Source of the DNA: Mycolicibacterium frederiksbergense
Lineage (GTDB): Bacteria > Actinomycetota > Actinomycetes > Mycobacteriales > Mycobacteriaceae
NCBI RefSeq assembly: GCF_012223425.1
Contig: NZ_CP038799.1
Coordinates: forward strand, 496,001-560,000
Reading direction: 5' to 3'
DNA length: 64,000 nt
Part shown: piece by piece, positions 52,367 through 60,510 of the stretch
Layout: each line of letters begins with the position of its first letter
Numbering within the stretch: the stretch's first letter is position 1
Made by a program: the position numbers and the translations under genes
The notes under the pieces: model-generated
Seen by the model: only the letters and a program-made list of their open reading frames with translations
Told to the model about the DNA's origin: nothing
Database searches by the model: none

Positions 52367-52774
52367 TCACTCGCCGGGCGGCGGGGTGACCTTGTCTGCC
52401 TCGATGGTGAGGATGAGCCGCGTCTCGTCCGGGTTTCCGCTGAAGTACGGGTACGGGATGCCCAGGTATTTCTGCGAGATCTCGTGGATGCTCTCGTGGC
52501 CGCCCTCGGCGGTGGTTGCCGTGACCCGGCCCCGAATCGCGTAGAACCGCCCGATCTCGTCGGGGTCGGCGACATTGATGGCGATCCGCGGGTCGCGGAT
52601 GAGGTTGCGGTCCTTCTGGGAGCCCCCCACGATGTTGAGCACGACGTGCTCGCCGTCGGTGTGCACCCAGGTCTCGGTGAGCTGCGGTGAACCGTCGGGC
52701 ATCAGCGTGGCCACGAAGCACGGGCTGGGCTTGCGCAGCAGCTCGATCAGTCCGGCCGGGAGCGGTTGGGGCAC
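52367..52774 (-). CDS. PPOX-class F420-dependent oxidoreductase-like protein
   Basis: A 135-residue split-barrel flavin/deazaflavin-binding protein: FVATLMPDGSPQLTETWVH, VVLNIVGGSQKDRNLIRDPRIAINVAD (in two parts), and FYAIRGRVTA, the usual PNPOx-like order. Similar small mycobacterial proteins bind cofactor F420 and reduce quinones or enones. GTG start. It converges on the AbiEi/DUF559-like gene with no gap and lies 12 bases downstream of the next minus-strand gene. Confidence 0.8.
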   Translation of the reverse strand: MPQPLPAGLIELLRKPSPCFVATLMPDGSPQLTETWVHTDGEHVVLNIVGGSQKDRNLIRDPRIAINVADPDEIGRFYAIRGRVTATTAEGGHESIHEISQKYLGIPYPYFSGNPDETRLILTIEADKVTPPPGE

Positions 52775-52786
52775 GGGGGTGTCCTC

Positions 52787-53149
52787 TCAGACGGTCGGGT
52801 ACGTCTCGGGTGCCGGCGGGGGCGGCGCCGACGGTGCGAAACCCCACTTGTCCGGGTTCTTCGGCGAGTAGACGACGTCGATCAGCTGGCCGATCGTGGG
52901 CCACTGGTTGACGTCGACGACCATGCGTTGATAGACGACGTGCTCGTTGACCGTCGGTCCGTTGATGACACCGCTGATGGTGACGAACTGCTCGCCGACC
53001 TCGTCCGGGCGTGGGCTGACGCCGGTGACCAGCAGCGTGCCGGGCGCCATGCCGGCGCCTCCCCCTGCCTCGCGGCGCTTGCGGATCCACGGCATCGCTA
53101 TGAGCACCAGCGCACCGACCAACAGCAATATCATCGCGAATTCGATCAC
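52787..53149 (-). CDS. Small membrane-anchored hypothetical protein
   Basis: A 120-residue protein with one N-terminal transmembrane helix ([17 protein letters not shown]), a basic stop (RKRRE), then a beta-rich domain ([37 protein letters not shown]) and a Pro-rich end. GTG 53149 start. Probably cotranscribed with the F420-type protein. Family not recognised. Confidence 0.65.
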   Translation of the reverse strand: MIEFAMILLLVGALVLIAMPWIRKRREAGGGAGMAPGTLLVTGVSPRPDEVGEQFVTISGVINGPTVNEHVVYQRMVVDVNQWPTIGQLIDVVYSPKNPDKWGFAPSAPPPPAPETYPTV

Positions 53150-53172
53150 CTAGCCATGGTAGGACTGCGGGC

Positions 53173-53940
53173 ATGAGCGCTGACGATCTCGACCTTGCCC
53201 TGCGACTGGCCGACCAGGCCGACGAGCTGACCATGGCCCGCTTCGGCGCTCTGGATCTGCGCGTCGAGACCAAGCCCGATCTCACCCCCGTCACCGACGC
53301 CGACAAGGGCGCCGAGGAGGCGCTGCGAGCGGCCCTGTCCCAGGCCCGGCCCGATGACAGCGTGTTCGGCGAAGAGTTCGGCGGCACGACGTCTTCCACG
53401 GGCCGCCAGTGGGTGATCGACCCGATCGACGGGACCAAGAATTTCGTCCGCGGCGTCCCGGTGTGGTGCACGCTGATCGCGCTGATCGAGGACGGCGTGC
53501 CCACCGTCGGCGTGGTGAGCGCACCGGCGCTGGGGCGGCGCTGGTGGGCCGGCGCGGGCCAGGGCGCGCACACCTCGTTCGGCGGTGCGACTCGCCGCAT
53601 CCAGGTGTCCGGGGTCGGCGATCTGGCCTCGGCGAGCCTGTCCTATTCGGACCTGACGACGGGGTGGGACGACCGCCGGGACAGTTTCCTGACATTGACG
53701 GACGCGGTGTGGCGGGTGCGGGCCTACGGGGACTTCTGGTCGTACTGCCTGGTGGCCGAGGGTGCGGTGGACATCGCCTGCGAACCCGAGGTGAAGGTGT
53801 GGGATATCGCGCCGTTGGACATCCTGATCCGGGAGGCCGGCGGCACGTTCACCAGCATCGATGGTGTCCCCGGACCGCATGGCGGCAGCGCCCTGGCCAC
53901 CAACGGCCGGTTACATGAGGCGGTCCTGGCCGCACTGTGA
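53173..53940 (+). CDS. hisN: Histidinol-phosphatase HisN (inositol monophosphatase family)
   Basis: A 255-residue Mg-dependent phosphatase. Metal sites are in FGEEFGG (Glu), [15 protein letters not shown] (the IMPase signature) and the C-terminal [17 protein letters not shown] (Asp). In M. tuberculosis the orthologue Rv3137 is the histidinol-phosphate phosphatase; its position just before fadE24 supports the same identity. A general inositol-phosphatase role cannot be excluded from sequence alone. Confidence 0.85.
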   Translation: MSADDLDLALRLADQADELTMARFGALDLRVETKPDLTPVTDADKGAEEALRAALSQARPDDSVFGEEFGGTTSSTGRQWVIDPIDGTKNFVRGVPVWCTLIALIEDGVPTVGVVSAPALGRRWWAGAGQGAHTSFGGATRRIQVSGVGDLASASLSYSDLTTGWDDRRDSFLTLTDAVWRVRAYGDFWSYCLVAEGAVDIACEPEVKVWDIAPLDILIREAGGTFTSIDGVPGPHGGSALATNGRLHEAVLAAL

Positions 53941-53960
53941 GGTTGGTTACAGCCTTTTTC

Positions 53961-53982
53961 TATCTTACTCCGGAGTAAGATA
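53961..53982. promoter_or_regulatory. 22-bp perfect palindrome upstream of fadE24, likely TetR-type operator
   Basis: The half-site TATCTTACTCC (53961-53971) is followed immediately by its exact reverse complement (53972-53982), 41 bases before the fadE24 ATG. Each arm contains a TAAGAT-like -10 on one strand. The length and lack of spacer are typical of TetR-family operators. Confidence 0.75.
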
Positions 53983-54022
53983 CGGTCATCACGCATTGCC
54001 CCCACCAAAAGAGGCTGCCGAA

Positions 54023-55411
54023 ATGACTCAGATCGAATCCCGCCCCCAGCGCAAAGGCCCGGAAAGCGCCGTTGGGCTCCAGAAGCACAAGCGCACCGCG
54101 ACCGATATCGGGATCGCGCTGCTCACCCCCCTCATGGGCCAGGAGTTCCTGGACCGCTACGGCCTGCGCGACCCGCTCAACAAGGGCATCCGGTACGGCG
54201 TGAAGACGGCGTTCTCCGCCGCCGGCGCGTCGACCCGCCAGTTCAAGAAGATCCAGAACCTGGGCGGCTCCCCCACCCGGCTCGCGCCGAAGGAGTCCGA
54301 TTACTTCGACCTGACCCCGGATGACGACCAGAAGATGATCGTCGAGACGGTCAGCGAGTTCGCCGAGGAGATCCTGCGCCCGGCCGCTCACGACGCCGAC
54401 GCCGCGGTCACCTACCCGGCCGACCTCATCGCCAAGGCCGCCGAACTCGGGATCACCTCGCTGAACATCCCGGAGAATTTCGACGGCATCGCCGAACACC
54501 GCAGCACGGTGACCGGCGCGCTGGTCGCCGAGGCGCTCGCCTACGGCGACATGGGGTTGGCGCTGCCGATCCTGGCGCCCTCCGGTGTCGCGTCCGCGCT
54601 GACCCATTGGGGCAGTGCGCAGCAGCAGGCCACCTACCTGCCCGAGTTCGCCGGCGAGAACGTGCCGCAGGCCAGCGTCGCCATCGCCGAACCGCACGCG
54701 CTGTTTGATCCCACCGCGCTGAAAACCACCGCGGTACGCACCCCGGGCGGCTACCGGCTGTCCGGCGTGAAATCGCTTGTCCCCGCAGCGGGTAGCGCGG
54801 AGCTGTTCATCGTCGCCGCCCAGCTCAACGGCAAGCCCGCGCTGTTCATCGTGGAGGCCGCGTCCGAAGGCGTCACCGTCGAGGCGGATCCGTCGATGGG
54901 CGTGCGCGCCGCCGCGCTGGGCCGGGTGGCCCTCGACAACGTCGCGGTGCCGCTGCACAACCGCCTCGGTGAGGACGATCGCACCGACGCCGACTTCGCG
55001 CAGGACTATTCCGAGGCCATCGCCTACTCCCGATTGGGTTGGGCCGCACTGGCAGTCGGCACCTCGCATGCCGTGCTCGACTACGTCATCCCCTACATCA
55101 AGGAACGTGAGGCGTTCGGCGAGCCGATCGCCAACCGGCAGGCGGTGGCCTTCATGGCCGCCAACATCGCCATCGAACTCGACGGTCTGCGGCTGATCAC
55201 ACTGCGCGGCGCCGCCCGCGCCGAGCAGGGCCTGACGTTTGCGCGGGAAGCCGCGCTGGCCAAGCGGATCGCCACCGACAAGGGCATGCAGATCGGCCTG
55301 GACGGCGTCCAGCTGCTCGGCGGCCACGGCTTCACCAAAGAACACCCGGTCGAGCGCTGGTACCGCGATCTGCGGGTCCTCGGCGTCGCCGAGGGTGTTG
55401 TGGTCCTTTAA
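54023..55411 (+). CDS. fadE24: Acyl-CoA dehydrogenase FadE24
   Basis: A 462-residue acyl-CoA dehydrogenase-family flavoprotein. The N-terminal extension of about 95 residues (KHKRTATDIGIALLTPLMGQE) precedes the usual helical domain. FAD-binding regions include SVAIAEPHALFDP and SGVKSLVPAAGSAEL. The C-terminal helical domain has REAFGEPIANRQAVAFMAAN and QLLGGHGFTKEHPVERWYRDLR. ATG 54023 is preceded by AAAAGAGG. With fadE23, 25 bases downstream, it probably forms an alpha2beta2 dehydrogenase. M. tuberculosis Rv3139-Rv3140 is the equivalent pair. Confidence 0.88.
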   Translation: MTQIESRPQRKGPESAVGLQKHKRTATDIGIALLTPLMGQEFLDRYGLRDPLNKGIRYGVKTAFSAAGASTRQFKKIQNLGGSPTRLAPKESDYFDLTPDDDQKMIVETVSEFAEEILRPAAHDADAAVTYPADLIAKAAELGITSLNIPENFDGIAEHRSTVTGALVAEALAYGDMGLALPILAPSGVASALTHWGSAQQQATYLPEFAGENVPQASVAIAEPHALFDPTALKTTAVRTPGGYRLSGVKSLVPAAGSAELFIVAAQLNGKPALFIVEAASEGVTVEADPSMGVRAAALGRVALDNVAVPLHNRLGEDDRTDADFAQDYSEAIAYSRLGWAALAVGTSHAVLDYVIPYIKEREAFGEPIANRQAVAFMAANIAIELDGLRLITLRGAARAEQGLTFAREAALAKRIATDKGMQIGLDGVQLLGGHGFTKEHPVERWYRDLRVLGVAEGVVVL

Positions 55412-55436
55412 GACTTCTAGGAACGGAAACCCAGTC

Positions 55437-56651
55437 ATGGCAATCAATCTGGAACTACCCAAGAAGCTGCAAGCGGTCGTCGAAAAGGGACATCAGGGCG
55501 CGGCGGAGATGCTGCGGCCGATCTCGCGCAAGTACGACCTCGCCGAGCACGCCTACCCGGTAGAGCTCGACACCCTGGCCAACCTGTTCGAAGGCCTACA
55601 GGAAGCAAAGACCATCTCGTTCGCCGGCGCCGACGCCTTCGGTGGCCGCAACGACGAGGGCAAGAAGACGAACGTCAACGGCGCCAACATGTCTGCGCTG
55701 CTGAACGCGCTGGAAGTCAGTTGGGGCGACGTCGCCCTGCTGCTGTCGATCCCCTTCCAGGGCCTCGGCAACGCCGCGATCTCCAGCGTTGCCAACAAGG
55801 AACAGCTGGAGCGTTTCGGCAAGGTCTGGGCCTCGATGGCCATCACCGAGCCCAGCTTCGGCTCCGACTCGGCCGCGGTGTCCACCACCGCGATTCTCGA
55901 CGGCGACGAGTACGTGATCAACGGCGAGAAGATCTTCGTCACCGCAGGATCCCGCGCGACCCACATCGTGGTGTGGGCGACGGTGGACAAGTCCCTGGGC
56001 CGCGCGGCGATCAAATCGTTCGTCGTGCCGCGGGAGCACCCCGGTGTCACCGTGGAACGCCTCGAGCACAAGCTGGGCATCAAGGCCTCCGACACCGCAG
56101 TGATCCGCTTCGAGAACGCGCGGATCCCGAAGGAGAACCTGCTCGGTGACCCAGAGGTCAAGACCGACAAGGGCTTCGGCGGCGCCATGGAGACCTTCGA
56201 CAACACCCGCCCGATCGTGGCGGCGATGGCCGTCGGCATCGCGCGCGCCGCTCTGGAGGAACTGCGGGTCATCCTGACCGAGGCCGGTATCGAGATCTCC
56301 TACGACAAGCCCGCCCATGCCCAGAGCGCACCGGCCGCTGAGTTCCTGCGCATGGAAGCCGACTGGGAGTCCGGCTATCTGCTCACCATCCGGTCGGCAT
56401 GGCAGGCCGACAACAAGATCCCGAACTCCAAAGAGGCCTCGATGGGCAAGGCCAAGGCCGCCCGGGTGGCCAGCGACATCACCCTCAAGGCCGTCGAGAT
56501 GGCCGGCACCGCAGGGTATTCGGAGCAGACGCTGCTGGAGAAGTGGGCCCGCGATTCGAAGATCCTGGACATCTTCGAGGGCACCCAGCAGATTCAGCAG
56601 CTGGTGGTCGCCCGCCGGCTGCTGGGGCTGTCCTCGGCTCAGCTGAAGTGA
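55437..56651 (+). CDS. fadE23: Acyl-CoA dehydrogenase FadE23
   Basis: A 404-residue partner of FadE24. FAD/substrate segments ASMAITEPSFGSDSAAVSTTA and INGEKIFVTAGSRATHIVVWA are standard ACAD motifs (shown in part), with IVRF-type IRFENARIPKENLLG and the C-terminal GTAGYSEQTLLEKWARDSKI-DIFEGTQQIQ ending. ATG 55437 follows CTAGGAACGGAAACCC. The gene ends before a 10-bp-stem hairpin at 56657, so the operon is two genes. The paired arrangement behind one palindrome implies joint control by a lipid-responsive TetR. Confidence 0.9.
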   Translation: MAINLELPKKLQAVVEKGHQGAAEMLRPISRKYDLAEHAYPVELDTLANLFEGLQEAKTISFAGADAFGGRNDEGKKTNVNGANMSALLNALEVSWGDVALLLSIPFQGLGNAAISSVANKEQLERFGKVWASMAITEPSFGSDSAAVSTTAILDGDEYVINGEKIFVTAGSRATHIVVWATVDKSLGRAAIKSFVVPREHPGVTVERLEHKLGIKASDTAVIRFENARIPKENLLGDPEVKTDKGFGGAMETFDNTRPIVAAMAVGIARAALEELRVILTEAGIEISYDKPAHAQSAPAAEFLRMEADWESGYLLTIRSAWQADNKIPNSKEASMGKAKAARVASDITLKAVEMAGTAGYSEQTLLEKWARDSKILDIFEGTQQIQQLVVARRLLGLSSAQLK

Positions 56652-56656
56652 TTCCT

Positions 56657-56687
56657 GGTGGCGCCGATCCGGGGGGACGGCGCCACC
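56657..56687. terminator. Hairpin after fadE23
   Basis: GGTGGCGCCG (56657-56666) pairs perfectly with CGGCGCCACC (56678-56687), 11-base loop, five bases after the stop. No U-tract. Confidence 0.65.
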
Positions 56688-56813
56688 TCCCACTTCCTCT
56701 CGCCGAGAGTGCGGTTTCATCCGCAACACCCCGCAGCCCCCGTATCCCGACGCACACACGCGTGAACCACACCTGTGGATAACGTGCGCGAATCGGGTGT
56801 CGCCGGCTGATTC

Positions 56814-57360
56814 GTGTCGGCGCTCGTCGTCACCGTCGGTGGCTTGAACCCCATCGATTGGCCGTTTCGCGGCCCGGAGGCCGTGCACAACGGCACCCTG
56901 ACGTTCCGTGAACTTCGCCGCTTCAACAGGGCCATCTACCCGGCGGTGTGGATACTTCGCGACACCGTGCTGTCCCCGCAGCAGCTCGCCCGCGCGGCGT
57001 GGCTGTGGTCAGACCGCCGCGGCGTGGTGAGCGGTCTGTGCGCCTCGGCACTGTTGGGCGCCAAATGGATCGACGCCGGTGAGCGCGCCGAGATCATCCA
57101 CAGCAATCGCAGGCCACCGGCCGGGTTGGTCGTGCATAGCGACACCCTGGCGCCCGGTGAGACAACCGAGGTCTCCGGCATGCCGGTCGACGGAGGCTCG
57201 GAATCCCCGTATGAGTCGTTGACGCGACTCATGCTTGTGCGCGCCGAGTTTCGCGGCCGATGACGCAGATCAAGGTCTGTGACAGGTACGGCCTCGTGCC
57301 GGCCAGGCTCGACATGGGCTGGCCCGAGTATCGCGTCGCGGTCGAAACCACACTCTCGCA
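56814..57360 (+). pseudogene. Decayed paralogue of the AbiEi/DUF559-like gene
   Basis: The first frame (GTG 56814 to stop 57263) matches the protein at 51419: RGVVSGLCASALLGAKWID versus HGVVAGVAASALLGAQWVD, and PPAGLVVHSDTLAPGE versus the corresponding APAGIIVQRDRVAPDE. It then jumps from that point straight to VDGGSESPYESLTRLML, so about 80 residues are missing. A frameshift near 57255 moves the rest to a second frame (MTQIKVC to ARLDMGWPEYRVAVE), which ends before the EYDGGQH catalytic part. A terminator follows at 57382. Internal deletion, frameshift and truncation make it non-functional. Confidence 0.75.
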
Positions 57361-57381
57361 GACACGTTGGTCGGCAATAGA

Positions 57382-57415
57382 AAAATCCCCCGAGGCAGAT
57401 GCCTCGGGGGATTTT
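57382..57415. terminator. Strong bidirectional terminator
   Basis: AAAATCCCCCGAGGC (57382-57396) pairs perfectly over 15 bp with 57401-57415 around AGAT. The T-run on either strand fits intrinsic termination, mainly of the converging antigen 85 gene that ends at 57427. Confidence 0.85.
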
Positions 57416-57426
57416 CTACGGCTTAC

Positions 57427-58584
<1,158 letters not shown>

Positions 58585-58620
58585 TCAGGGGTGCGCGCGA
58601 GTCGCCGTAGGCTGCCCCTC

Positions 58621-59187
58621 ATGGCGACCGCCCAGAGCCCATCCGGCAACCGTCTGACCATCGACGATTGGCTTCAGGCCGGGTACGCGATCCTTGCCGA
58701 GGACGGGATAAAACTGCTGAAAATCGATCGTTTGTGTGCGCGGCTGAAGGTGACCAAGGGCAGCTTCTATTGGCACTTCGACGGCATGCCCAGCTACCGA
58801 GCCGCCCTCGTGGAGGGCTGGCGCGACCTGCGAGACGCCGATCGCAGCCAGATCGAGGCCGTCCGCGAGTTGCCTCCCCGGGACCGCCTGGCGCGGATGA
58901 TGGCGTCGCTGGTGAGCCCGCGGCACTGGACGCTGGAGCGCGCCATGCGCGAATGGGCCCGCTCCGATGACGCCGTCGCCGACAGCGTTCGGGACGCCGA
59001 TCGGCGGGTGCTGGCCGCGGTGCGGACCGCGTTCGAGGACTACGGGTTCGACACCGATGAGGCCGAACTGCGGGCCGGCGCGACATTCGCCGTGGGTATC
59101 GGCTTCCTGCACCTGTCCGGCCGGGTGCCCGATCCCCGCCAGGCTGCCCAGAGCGACCGCTTCCTCGACCTGATGTTGGCGCGCTGA
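58621..59187 (+). CDS. TetR-family regulator
   Basis: A 188-residue regulator with DNA-binding segment DDWLQAGYAILAEDG, IDRLCARLKVTKGSFYWHF and a helical ligand domain. It is divergent from the antigen 85 gene and precedes the monooxygenase-like gene by 39 bases, which contain a CCATAC-N6-GTATGG palindrome. The likely role is local repression of that gene. Ligand unknown. Confidence 0.82.
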   Translation: MATAQSPSGNRLTIDDWLQAGYAILAEDGIKLLKIDRLCARLKVTKGSFYWHFDGMPSYRAALVEGWRDLRDADRSQIEAVRELPPRDRLARMMASLVSPRHWTLERAMREWARSDDAVADSVRDADRRVLAAVRTAFEDYGFDTDEAELRAGATFAVGIGFLHLSGRVPDPRQAAQSDRFLDLMLAR

Positions 59188-59196
59188 CGGCAGCTT

Positions 59197-59214
59197 CCAT
59201 ACTAAAAGGTATGG
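59197..59214. promoter_or_regulatory. Palindromic operator of the monooxygenase-like gene
   Basis: CCATAC and GTATGG are separated by TAAAAG, an 18-bp palindrome ending 12 bases before the ATG at 59227, so a bound repressor would block initiation. The adjacent TetR protein is the candidate ligand. Confidence 0.6.
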
Positions 59215-59226
59215 TACGTTCTGGCC

Positions 59227-60390
59227 ATGACGACGATCGAGGCCCGCACCCTTGTCACCGATGAGTTCGTGAGCGCACTGGCCCAGCGCGCCCCCGAGGC
59301 CGAGGAGCTGCGCCGGCTGCCCGAGGCGACGATCGCCGACCTGACCGCGTCCGGGTTCACCGATCTGTTGGTCCCGGCGCGTTACGGAGGCCAGCAGGCC
59401 CCATTCCCGGCCCTGCTGGACCCGGTCCGGCGGATGGCCCACGGCTGCACGTCCAGCGCGTGGACGATCGGGTTCTTCGCGCTGCACAACTGGATGCTGG
59501 CCCTGTTCGGCGAGCAGGCCCAGCAGGAGGCCTTCGGCGCGCGGCCCTTCCTGGCGCCCGCGCCGCTGGCACCGACGGGCCGCGGCCTGCCCGCCCGCGG
59601 CGGTATCCGGCTCAGCGGACGCTGGTCCTGGGCGACCGGGGTGAACCACGGCAACTGGATCATCGTGGCCGCACTGTGCGGCGCGGACGACGCCCTCTAC
59701 CCCGCGCTGGCGCTGTTGCCCGCGGCCGACGTCACCGTCGAGGACGTGTGGCACACCGACGGCATGCGGGCCACCGGATCCAATGACGCCATCGCCACCG
59801 ACGTCTTCGTGCCCGAGCACCGGTTGGTCAAGGTCACCGACATCTATGCCGGCACCGCACCCGGCGCCGGTCTGCACGACGCCGCCACCTACCGCTGGCC
59901 GATGGTGCCCGCGCTCGCGCTGCTGGCCGCCATGCCCGCCCTCGGCAGCGCCGAACGGGTCACCGAGATCTACGCCCGACGCCTCGCCGAACGGGTGCTG
60001 CCCTATGAGGGCGTGACGCAGAAGGACAAGCCGATCGCCCAGGCGCACCTGGCCGGAGCACAGGTGCGGCTGCGCGCACTGCGCGGTCTGCTGGCCGACA
60101 CCGTCGGCGAGATCGAGACCATCGTGGCCACCGGGGATCCGGTGGACAAGCCCGTGCGGGCGCAGGCCCGGCTGGCGGCCGCACACATCGTGTCCGAGTC
60201 CAAGGCCGTCATCGGTGAGCTGATGGGCGCCGGCGGGGCCAGCATCCACTTCCTGTCCAGCCCGCTGCAGCGCTACAAGCGCGATGTCGACGTGCTGTCC
60301 GGGCACGTGGTGTTCGACTACGACACCAGCCGGGAGCTGGCCGGCGCACTGTCGCTGGGCATGAAGATCCCGCGGACCTCGATGGTGTGA
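59227..60390 (+). CDS. Flavin-dependent monooxygenase of the acyl-CoA dehydrogenase fold
   Basis: A 387-residue protein of the HsaA/DszC-like branch of the acyl-CoA dehydrogenase fold. N-terminal helical domain with LRRLPEATIADLTASGFTDLLVPARYGG (shown as LPEATIADL and LLVPARYGG), then GCTSSAWTIGFFALHNW, LSGRWSWATGVNHGNW and VWHTDGMRATGSND. This is the order of FMN-dependent two-component hydroxylases rather than true dehydrogenases, since the catalytic Glu region of FadE proteins is not evident. A flavin reductase partner is not adjacent. Probably controlled by the upstream TetR gene. Substrate unknown. Confidence 0.75.
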   Translation: MTTIEARTLVTDEFVSALAQRAPEAEELRRLPEATIADLTASGFTDLLVPARYGGQQAPFPALLDPVRRMAHGCTSSAWTIGFFALHNWMLALFGEQAQQEAFGARPFLAPAPLAPTGRGLPARGGIRLSGRWSWATGVNHGNWIIVAALCGADDALYPALALLPAADVTVEDVWHTDGMRATGSNDAIATDVFVPEHRLVKVTDIYAGTAPGAGLHDAATYRWPMVPALALLAAMPALGSAERVTEIYARRLAERVLPYEGVTQKDKPIAQAHLAGAQVRLRALRGLLADTVGEIETIVATGDPVDKPVRAQARLAAAHIVSESKAVIGELMGAGGASIHFLSSPLQRYKRDVDVLSGHVVFDYDTSRELAGALSLGMKIPRTSMV

Positions 60391-60510
60391 GGCAGTACAG
60401 CCCAGCCACGGAGGTGTCTCGATTCCCGTTCGGCGGCAGCGCCACCTACCGGGCTTCAGCCGCTCGCGGTACCGGTCATCCAGACTGAAACCACGTACTT
60501 CTCATGGCCA

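Noticed and set aside
53960..55462. 500-codon minus-strand frame across fadE24
   Set aside because: Shadow of the acyl-CoA dehydrogenase; no motifs and runs through the operator region.
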